Shown here: one piece after another, positions 1-5,412 of the stretch | Layout of the letters: every line of letters begins with the position of its first letter | Position numbering within the stretch: position 1 is the first letter of the stretch | Assembly (NCBI GenBank): GCA_030147645.1 | Contig: JASBUY010000071.1 | Coordinates: forward strand, 1-10,575 | DNA: 10,575 nt | Direction: 5' to 3' | DNA from: Aquabacter sp. | GTDB taxonomy: Bacteria > Pseudomonadota > Alphaproteobacteria > Rhizobiales > Xanthobacteraceae | Translations under genes and position numbers: made by a program | Notes under the pieces: model-generated | What the model saw: the letters and a program-made list of their open reading frames with translations, nothing else | Told to the model about the DNA's origin: nothing | Database searches by the model: none

Positions 1-360
1 GTGGTGAAGGACGTGTGCCGCACCGAGGGCAACACGGTGGTCGGCGTGTTCTCCGAGCGCGACGTCACCCGGGCTCTGGTGGAGCATGGCGCCAATGCGC
101 CCAACCTGCCGGTGGCGAGCTTCATCAATCGCGCGCTCACCTCGTGCCGCCTGTCGGACAGCATCGGCACGGTGCTCCGCCTGATGACCGAGCATGAGGT
201 GCGCCACCTGCCGGTCATCGAGGAACACGGTCTCGTGGCCGTCATCAGCGCCACGGACCTCATGCGCCACTACCTCCACGAAGAGGAGGAGGAAGGTGGC
301 GTGAAGGCGGGGGCGCAGGCCCCCGGGGGAATGACGGCGGCATTGGCCGCGCTACGCTGA
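1..360 (+). CDS. CBS-domain pair protein, 3' part (5' end outside window)
   Basis: The 119 visible residues hold the end of one CBS domain and one complete CBS domain. The first contains VVGVFSERDVTRAL (residues 13-26), a common CBS motif. The second runs from about PVASFINRAL to ATDLMRHYL (residues 38-92) and includes HEVRHLPVIEE. An acidic EEEEEGG run and a low-complexity Gly/Ala tail follow. CBS pairs usually bind adenosine nucleotides or similar ligands and act as cytosolic energy or redox sensors; the ligand cannot be read here. A GTG stands at position 1, but a full CBS pair needs about 20-30 more residues at the N-terminus, so the gene almost certainly starts upstream. It lies 202 bases before frc on the same strand, so a link to oxalate metabolism is possible but unproven. 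Confidence 0.85.
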   Translation: MVKDVCRTEGNTVVGVFSERDVTRALVEHGANAPNLPVASFINRALTSCRLSDSIGTVLRLMTEHEVRHLPVIEEHGLVAVISATDLMRHYLHEEEEEGGVKAGAQAPGGMTAALAALR

Positions 361-380
361 TTGGATTTAGCGCAATTCAT

Positions 381-409
381 TTGCCGGAATGTCAGGGCGG
401 TGCTATGTC
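381..409 (+). promoter_or_regulatory. candidate sigma-70 type promoter for frc
   Basis: TTGCCG (381-386) and TATGTC (404-409) are separated by 17 bases. The -35 box matches TTGACA at four of six positions; the -10 box is weak. It lies in the gap between the CBS gene and frc, about 155 bases before the frc start. This is pattern matching by eye only. Confidence 0.25.
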
Positions 410-417
410 TACCCATC

Positions 418-433
418 TGGCATACGTAATCCA
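418..433. promoter_or_regulatory. imperfect palindrome, possible regulator site before frc
   Basis: The 16-mer TGGCATACGTAATCCA matches its own reverse complement at 12 of 16 positions (TGG..TACGTA..CCA). It lies just downstream of the candidate frc -10 box, where a repressor could act. TGG...CCA arms around a TA-rich core resemble sites of FadR-type GntR regulators, but no regulator gene is in the window. The GCATACG within it recurs on the minus strand upstream of the small gene at 5047-5286 (5371-5377). Confidence 0.3.
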
Positions 434-450
434 ATAGACGTTATTCCAGA

Positions 451-475
451 TCGCGGGCCGCCAGCCGGCCCGCGA
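451..475 (+). other. strong hairpin in the frc leader
   Basis: TCGCGGGCC (451-459) and GGCCCGCGA (467-475) are perfect complements with a seven-base loop. No T-run follows on either strand, so it is not a simple terminator. It sits 13 bases before a second, terminator-like hairpin (488-509) in the frc leader. Confidence 0.6.
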
Positions 476-487
476 GAGAAAAACCGG

Positions 488-509
488 ACCGCCCTTGGGC
501 GGTTTTATT
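488..509 (+). terminator. terminator-like hairpin between CBS gene and frc
   Basis: ACCGCC (488-493), loop CTTG, GGCGGT (498-503) and then TTTATT make a short stem with a T-rich tail, preceded by an A-run. It may end the CBS transcript. If transcription of frc starts upstream of it, it would instead be a leader attenuator. The stem is only six pairs and the T-tail is interrupted. Confidence 0.5.
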
Positions 510-562
510 GGAAAAGCCCGGCAAAGACCGGTGCGAACAGGGCAGGCTCCAGGGGTTGAGGC

Positions 563-1792
563 ATGGGCAAGGCACTCGAAGGTGTGCGCGTGCTCGACAT
601 GACGCACGTGCAGTCCGGTCCGTCCGCGACGCAGCTGCTCGCCTGGATGGGCGCAGACGTCATTAAGGTCGAGATACCGCGTCGCGGAGACATCACCCGC
701 TCCCAGCTGCGCGACAAATCCAATGTCGACAGCCTCTATTTCACGATGCTGAACGCCAACAAGCGCAGCGTCACCGTCAACATCAAGTCCGCCCAGGGGC
801 AGGAGGTGCTCTCCCGCCTCATCCAGTCGTGCGACGTGATGGTGGAGAATTTCGGCGCCGGCGTGCTCGACCGCCAGGGCGTCACCTGGGAGCGCATGTC
901 GGCGCTCAATCCGCGCCTCATCTACGCCTCCATCAAGGGGTTCGCGGACGAGAGCGGGGTGGAGGCCAAGGCCTACGAGACGATCGCGCAGGCCATGGGC
1001 GGCGCCATGAGCACCACGGGTTGGCGCTCGGGCCCCCCGACCGCCTCGAGCGCGCAGATCGGCGATACCGGCACCGGCATTCATTGCGTGGCCGGCATCC
1101 TGGCGGCCCTCTATCAGCGCACGCTCACCGGGCGCGGCCAGCGGGTGGAAGTCGCCATGCAGGACTGCGTCATGAACCTGCTGCGGGTGAAGCTGCGGGA
1201 TCAGCAGCGCCTGGAAACCGGTGCCTTGGTGGAATATCCGAGCGCGCCGTCGGGAGATTGCGTGCCGCGTGCCGGCAATGCGTCGGGCGGAGGCCAGCCG
1301 GGGGCGGCGCTGCGCTGCGCTCCGGGCGGCGAGAACGATTATTGCTACGTCATCATCCAGCCTCAGGGCTGGGCGCCGCTCATGCGCCTCATCGGGCGCC
1401 GGGACCTCATCGAGGACCAGCGCTTCGCCACCCATGAGGCGCGCGCCCAGCGCCTTGAGACCTGCTTCGGTCTCATTGAGGGATGGACGCGCAACCGGAC
1501 CAAATTCGAAGTGATGAAGGCGCTGAACGCCATCGACGTGCCCTGCGGTCCGATCCTCTCCACGAAGGATCTGATCGAGGATCGCTCGCTCTACGAGCGC
1601 GGCTTTCTCGTCGAAGTGCCCCATCCCGAACGCGGCACCTATGTGACCGTCGCGTCCCCCATCCGTCTGTCCGACAACGACGTCCCCGTGGAACGGGCGC
1701 CGCTGCTCGGGGAGCATACGGACGAGGTCCTCGCTCATCTCGGTTACGGAGCGGAGGACATCGCACTCATGCGCGCCAACGGCGCCATCTAG
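563..1792 (+). CDS. frc: formyl-CoA:oxalate CoA-transferase (class III CoA-transferase)
   Basis: This cytosolic enzyme moves CoA from formyl-CoA to oxalate, giving oxalyl-CoA and formate, the activation step of oxalate catabolism. The 409 residues follow the Oxalobacter formigenes Frc closely: VLDMTHVQSGP (10-20), GADVIKVE, SLYFTMLNANKRSV (57-70), VMVENFGAGVLDR (92-104), RGQRVEVAMQD, VKLRDQQRLE, IPCGPI-like VPCGPILS, and APLLGEHTDEVL near the C-terminus. Asp168 in IGDTGTG aligns with the catalytic Asp169 of the family. The glycine loop reads NASGGGQPG where the Oxalobacter enzyme has AGGGGQPG. The protein is about 19 residues shorter than that enzyme, mainly before this loop, consistent with a compact subgroup. 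The ATG has AGGGG seven bases upstream. The oxalate transporter follows 88 bases later with no terminator seen, so co-transcription is likely. Confidence 0.93.
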   Translation: MGKALEGVRVLDMTHVQSGPSATQLLAWMGADVIKVEIPRRGDITRSQLRDKSNVDSLYFTMLNANKRSVTVNIKSAQGQEVLSRLIQSCDVMVENFGAGVLDRQGVTWERMSALNPRLIYASIKGFADESGVEAKAYETIAQAMGGAMSTTGWRSGPPTASSAQIGDTGTGIHCVAGILAALYQRTLTGRGQRVEVAMQDCVMNLLRVKLRDQQRLETGALVEYPSAPSGDCVPRAGNASGGGQPGAALRCAPGGENDYCYVIIQPQGWAPLMRLIGRRDLIEDQRFATHEARAQRLETCFGLIEGWTRNRTKFEVMKALNAIDVPCGPILSTKDLIEDRSLYERGFLVEVPHPERGTYVTVASPIRLSDNDVPVERAPLLGEHTDEVLAHLGYGAEDIALMRANGAI

Positions 1793-1880
1793 TTTTCGCA
1801 TCGGCCGGGCGCGGAGGGATACAAAAAGGACGCTCCGGTTTCTCTCTTCAAAATAAAAAGTATCTCAAAGGGTAGGAAAC

Positions 1881-3185
1881 ATGGCTTCTTCTGAAAGTGG
1901 TGGCGTGGCCCAAGTGTCAGCCAATCGCTGGCTGCAATTGATTGCCGGCGTTGTCTGCATGGTGGCGGCAGCGAACATTCAATATTCCTGGACGCTCTTC
2001 GTCCCGGAGATCCAGAACGCAAATGGCTGGAGCCGCGCCTCCATCCAAGTGGCGTTCACCGTCTTCGTCGTGGTGCAGACCTGGCTGACCCCCATCGAAG
2101 GCTACTTCATCGATAAATACGGCCCGCGGGTGGTTGTGTTGGTGGGCGGTGTCTTCACCGGCCTGTCCTGGATCGTGAATTCCTATGCCACCTCGCTGAC
2201 CGGCTTCTATGTGGGCGCGGCCATCGGCGGCATTGGTGTGGGCTGCGTGTATGCCACCTGCGTCAACAGCGCGCTCAAGTGGTTCCCCGACAAGCGCGGT
2301 CTCGCGGTGGGTCTCACGGCGGCGGGCTACGGCTCCGGCACGGTTCTGACCATCATGCCGATCGCCAACATGCTGAAGACGACCTCTTATCAGGACGTGT
2401 TCTTCCTGTTCGGCTGCATCCAGGGCATCATCATCCTGCTCGCGGCCGGCTTCCTGCGCGCCCCCCAGAAGGGCGAAGTGGTGTTCTCCAGCTCCGTCGC
2501 TCAGAGCCGTCGCGACTACACGCTGACCGAGGCGCTGAAGACTCCGGTCTTCTGGGTCATGCTCGGCATGTTCATCTGCACGGTCACCGGCGGCCTGATG
2601 GCTGTGGCGCAGCTCGGCGTTATCGCGGAAGACCTGGGCGTGAAGAAGGTTGAAGTGAACCTCTACTTCTTCGCCATGGCCGCTCTGCCCTTCGCGCTCA
2701 TGCTCGACCGCATCCTGAACGGCATTTCGCGTCCGCTGTTCGGCTGGATCTCGGACCATATCGGCCGTGAGAAGACCATGTTCTTCGCCTTCGCGATGGA
2801 AGGCATCGGCATCGTCGCGCTCGGCACGTTCGGTCACAATCCCTGGGCGTTCATCATCCTCTCGGGCATCGTGTTCCTGGCCTGGGGTGAAGTGTACTCC
2901 CTGTTCTCCGCGACCGCGGCGGACACGTTCGGCAGCGCCCATGTCGGCAAGATCTACGGCGTTCTTTACACCGCCAAAGGTTTCGCCGCTCTTCTGGTTC
3001 CGGTGGCGAATCTCATCATGGAAGCAACGGGCTCCTGGGCCACCGTTCTCTATATCGTTGCGGCAATGGACCTGACGGCGGCGTTCTCGGCGCTCTTCAT
3101 CTTGAAGCCCTTGCTCGCACGCCACCACCGACTCAACGAAGAGGCGGCCGCGCGCGCAGATCTTCAGGCGCCCGCCCGCGTCTGA
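1881..3185 (+). CDS. oxlT: oxalate/formate antiporter (MFS, OFA family)
   Basis: This inner-membrane transporter is expected to exchange external oxalate for internal formate. The 434 residues have the MFS 12-helix pattern. TM1 begins near RWLQLIAGVVCM, and the MFS motif A FIDKYGPR is at 76-83. The signature LKWFPDKRGLAVGLTAAGYG is at 132-151, a central loop lies around 196-215, and a second motif-A-like GWISDHIGREKT is at 288-299. Lys366 in LYTAKG and Arg284 in ISRP are 82 residues apart and probably match the essential Lys355 and Arg272 of Oxalobacter OxlT (83 apart); the alignment is by eye. AAGGG lies eight bases before the ATG. It sits directly after frc, which supports oxalate as substrate, though related carriers move other small anions. 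Confidence 0.88.
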   Translation: MASSESGGVAQVSANRWLQLIAGVVCMVAAANIQYSWTLFVPEIQNANGWSRASIQVAFTVFVVVQTWLTPIEGYFIDKYGPRVVVLVGGVFTGLSWIVNSYATSLTGFYVGAAIGGIGVGCVYATCVNSALKWFPDKRGLAVGLTAAGYGSGTVLTIMPIANMLKTTSYQDVFFLFGCIQGIIILLAAGFLRAPQKGEVVFSSSVAQSRRDYTLTEALKTPVFWVMLGMFICTVTGGLMAVAQLGVIAEDLGVKKVEVNLYFFAMAALPFALMLDRILNGISRPLFGWISDHIGREKTMFFAFAMEGIGIVALGTFGHNPWAFIILSGIVFLAWGEVYSLFSATAADTFGSAHVGKIYGVLYTAKGFAALLVPVANLIMEATGSWATVLYIVAAMDLTAAFSALFILKPLLARHHRLNEEAAARADLQAPARV

Positions 3186-3221
3186 CACAAGTCCCTCCAG
3201 CCGTCCTCGGGCGGCTCCTTG

Positions 3222-3250
3222 AAGCCCCGGCGCAAGCCGGGGCTTTTTTT
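3222..3250 (+). terminator. rho-independent terminator after the first oxlT
   Basis: AAGCCCCGGC (3222-3231), loop GCAA and GCCGGGGCTT (3236-3245) form a perfect ten-pair stem that runs into an uninterrupted T-run to 3250. It starts 36 bases after the stop codon and ends the frc-oxlT unit, so the second transporter copy should need its own promoter. Confidence 0.93.
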
Positions 3251-3631
3251 GTTTCAGCCGCGGCTTTGCCGTTCAGCCGTGTCCCAGCGGGTTTTTTGAC
3301 CTGTGCCCTGAGACGGTTTGATGAAGTAAAACGAAGTCAAAATCAGCATTTCTCTCCCAATAAAATCCCATGTCCTGCTGTAAAAACAAATAAAAACAGA
3401 ACGAATATGATTTCTGTTTGGGATGAATGCTGTAATTTTATGTCTTCGTTACATGGGGCCTAACGGTTACATAGCCGAAACACGCATTCAAAATACCGTA
3501 TACATCATTCATGACTGCTCTCCCGAAGCGCGGAGAGGAGTCGGTGCCCTCCCGCGCAAACAAAAGGAATGGCGCCGTCACGGGCCGTTCATCGTCGAAG
3601 AAACGATGACCCGTCAGAGGAAGGGTAGGAA
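3251..3631. other. AT-rich intergenic region before the second oxlT copy
   Basis: I see no credible gene in these 381 bases; short open frames lack recognisable products. The part from about 3330 to 3515 is much more AT-rich than the surrounding DNA. It holds an 8-10-8 inverted repeat (3394-3419), TGCTGTAA at 3376-3383 and 3428-3435, TAAAAACA at 3381-3388 and 3391-3398, GTTACAT at 3448-3454 and 3466-3472, and a GTATAC core at 3498-3503. It most likely carries the promoter and operators of the second transporter. I could not place a convincing -35/-10 pair. Confidence 0.6.
3394..3419. repeat. perfect 8-bp inverted repeat, possible operator
   Basis: AAACAGAA (3394-3401) and TTCTGTTT (3412-3419) are exact reverse complements with ten bases between. 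The arm centres are 18 bases apart, which fits binding by a dimeric regulator better than an RNA hairpin because the arms are AT-rich. It lies about 210 bases before the second oxlT copy. Confidence 0.45.
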
Positions 3632-4939
3632 GTGTCTCAGAACGGATCGACCAAGGCCGGACCTATCGGCGGCCGCTGGCTCCAACTGGTGATCGGCATC
3701 ATCTGCATGTCGATGATCGCGAACATGCAATATGGGTGGACGCTGTTCGTCGAGCCCATCAATGACGCCCATCAATGGGGGCGCGCGGCCATCCAGGTGG
3801 CCTTCACCATTTTCGTGCTGACCGAGACCTGGCTTGTGCCGATCGAGGGCTGGTTCGTCGATAAGTTCGGACCCCGCATCGTCGTCTTCATCGGCGGTCT
3901 GCTCTGCGCGGTGTCCTGGGCGCTGAATTCCGTCGCCGACTCGCTTGCCATGCTCTATGTGGCGGCCGCCATTGGCGGTACGGGCGCGGGCGCCGTCTAC
4001 GGAACCTGCGTCGGCTCGGCGCTGAAATGGTTCCCCGATCGTCGCGGCCTCGCTGCGGGCCTCACCGCCGCCGGCTTCGGCGCGGGTTCGGCCTTCACCA
4101 TCGTTCCGGTGGCGGCCATGATCGAAAGCTCGGGCTATCAGGCCACCTTCCTGTTCTTCGGTCTGCTCCAGGGCGGCGTCGTGCTGCTGCTCGCCTTCCT
4201 GCTCCAGGCGCCCAAGAAGGGCCAGCTGCCCGCGTCGGCCAACAAGGCCGTCCAGCAGTCGCGCCGCGATTACGCGCCGCTGGCGATGGTCAAGTCGCCG
4301 GTCTTCTGGGTCATGTATGTGATGTTCGTGCTGGTGGCGGGCGGCGGCCTCATGGCCACGGCGCAGCTCGGCTCCATCGCCAAGGACTTCAAGATCGCGG
4401 GCGTCCCCGTCTCCATGATGGGCCTGACCATGCCGGCGCTCACCTTCGCGCTGTCCATCGACCGCGTGCTGAACGGCGTGTGCAGGCCCTTCTTCGGATG
4501 GGTGTCGGACAATATCGGGCGCGAGAACACCATGTTCGTCGCCTTCGCCCTGGAAGCGGTGGGCGTGCTGGCGCTCGGACATTTCGGCACCAACCCGATC
4601 CTGTTCGTGATCCTGACGGGCCTCGTCTTCTTCGCCTGGGGCGAGATCTATTAGCTGTTCCCGGCGACCTGCGGCGACACGTTCGGCTCCACTTATGCCA
4701 CCACCAATGCCGGCCTCCTCTACACCGCGAAGGGCACCGCCTCGCTCGTGGTGCCGGTCGCCAGCATCGTGGTGGCGAAGTTCGGAAACTGGGATGCGGT
4801 CTTCATGGTCACCGCGGCGGTAAACGCCATCGCGGCCCTGATGGCGCTGTTCGTCCTCAAACCCATGCGCGCCCGCTTCGTGGCGGAAGCCAAGGTCGCG
4901 GACGAAGCGGCGAACGTGCGGGCCGAAGTCGCCCGCTGA
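3632..4939 (+). pseudogene. second oxalate/formate antiporter copy, interrupted by an in-frame TAG
   Basis: Read through, this would be a 435-residue MFS transporter closely similar to the intact copy just upstream. It shares RWLQLVIGIICM, FVDKFGPR, LKWFPDRRGLAAGLTAAGFG, SRRDYAPL and GWVSDNIGRENTMF. Codon 341 is TAG (4652-4654), so the product ends after 340 residues at FFAWGEIY. The same frame continues after it with LFPATCGDTFGST, LLYTAKGT and a normal C-terminus to the stop at 4937-4939. The missing part holds the last helices and the Lys (codon 367) equivalent to the essential OxlT Lys355, so the short product is probably inactive. The start is GTG at 3632: an in-frame TAG at 3626-3628 excludes an earlier one, and AAGGG lies six bases upstream. 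The cause may be a real nonsense mutation, readthrough or a sequencing error. Confidence 0.85.
4652..4654 (+). other. internal amber codon in the second antiporter copy
   Basis: The context is GAG-ATC-TAT-TAG-CTG-TTC. The intact copy has Ser340 (TCC) here, in GEVYSLF. A TCG serine codon becomes TAG by one base change. No frameshift is needed: both sides of the TAG are in one frame and both match the family. Confidence 0.9.
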
Positions 4940-4959
4940 ACCCTCTGCGTCTCGTTTAC

Positions 4960-5001
4960 GCCCGTCGCGCGCCTTCCGGCGTGCGGCGGGCATCGTCTTT
5001 T
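4960..5001 (+). terminator. terminator after the second antiporter copy
   Basis: The arms 4960-4973 and 4978-4991 pair over 14 positions, two of them G-T wobbles, around loop TTCC. The sequence then continues as ATCGTCTTTT. It begins 20 bases after the stop. On the minus strand the same hairpin has no T-run, so it serves the + strand gene. Confidence 0.7.
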
Positions 5002-5046
5002 CAGGCCGGCGCCCAGTCTGCCCTGCGGCCGGCCGCGAGCCGTTGA

Positions 5047-5286
5047 TCAGAACGCGCGCGGGAAGGACGCCCAGGCCGGATCGGACTTCGCTTCGCCCTT
5101 TTCGCCGCCGAAGCGGGTCGAGGCGGTGCGCTGCGGAGCCTCCGTCTCGAACGCCATGGCGATGCCGAGGCCCGGCTCGCCCGCCGGAGCGAGATGCGCG
5201 CGGGGCAGCGCGAAAGACAGAACGGCGCCGGTGAGGGCAATGCCCGCCACGGCCACGGCAGTCAGGTCAAGCAGCGTCGAAGTCAT
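5047..5286 (-). CDS. small predicted membrane protein of unknown function
   Basis: I do not recognise this 79-residue product. Residues about 5-27 (LLDLTAVAVAGIALTGAVLSF) form one hydrophobic segment, either a membrane anchor or an uncleaved signal. A polar, disordered-looking tail rich in Ala, Gly, Pro, Glu and Lys follows. The ATG at 5286 has GGAG about eight bases upstream, a good ribosome site. The 126 bases before it contain a PhaR-like palindrome (5387-5401) and a GTATAC element (5357-5362), which argues that it is a real, regulated gene. It faces the second antiporter copy end to end and lies downstream of pgi on the same strand. The function is unknown; a role near carbon storage is only a guess from the operator pattern. 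Confidence 0.6.
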   Translation of the reverse strand: MTSTLLDLTAVAVAGIALTGAVLSFALPRAHLAPAGEPGLGIAMAFETEAPQRTASTRFGGEKGEAKSDPAWASFPRAF

Positions 5287-5356
5287 GATGGTCTCCGGTG
5301 CGGGACAGCCCCGTCAGATTTCGGAACCCATACTGACCCAATCTCGCAAGTGCGTG

Positions 5357-5386
5357 GTATACAAAATAATCGTATGCGCCATGCAA
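5357..5386 (-). promoter_or_regulatory. weak promoter candidate for the small membrane protein gene
   Basis: On the minus strand TTGCAT (5381-5386), 17 bases and TGTATA (5358-5363) could form a promoter about 70 bases before the start codon. Both boxes match the consensus poorly. The element overlaps TTGTATACCA (5355-5364), a palindrome-like core similar to GntR-family sites. Confidence 0.25.
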
Positions 5387-5401
5387 TGCTGCATAGCAGC
5401 A
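5387..5401. promoter_or_regulatory. PhaR-like operator palindrome
   Basis: TGCTGCATAGCAGCA is a perfect palindrome of six-base arms around ATA. It contains CTGC-N3-GCAG, the pattern reported for the polyhydroxyalkanoate-responsive repressor PhaR in Paracoccus denitrificans and Rhodobacter. It sits in the gap between pgi and the small gene, directly upstream of the candidate -35 box of the latter, so a repressor bound there could block it. The motif is seen; binding by PhaR is inferred. Confidence 0.5.
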
Positions 5402-5412
5402 ATTTGTCCGGC

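Noticed and set aside
3266..3692. Short + strand open frames in the AT-rich gap (65 and 89 codons)
   Set aside because: They have no domain and no good ribosome site, and the second runs into the start of the antiporter copy in another frame.
4652..4654. TAG read as pyrrolysine
   Set aside because: Pyrrolysine use is confined mostly to methylamine methyltransferases of particular lineages, and no pyl gene is in the window. The intact copy has serine here.
1917..4993. Long minus-strand frames opposite both oxlT copies (423 and 459 codons)
   Set aside because: Their composition is charged and repetitive (Glu/His/Arg/Asp) with no family motif, and the + strand codes for clear membrane transporters.
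5025..5036. GCGGCCGGCCGC self-complementary 12-mer
   Set aside because: It is short and expected now and then in GC-rich DNA. No T-run follows on either strand, so it is not a supported terminator.
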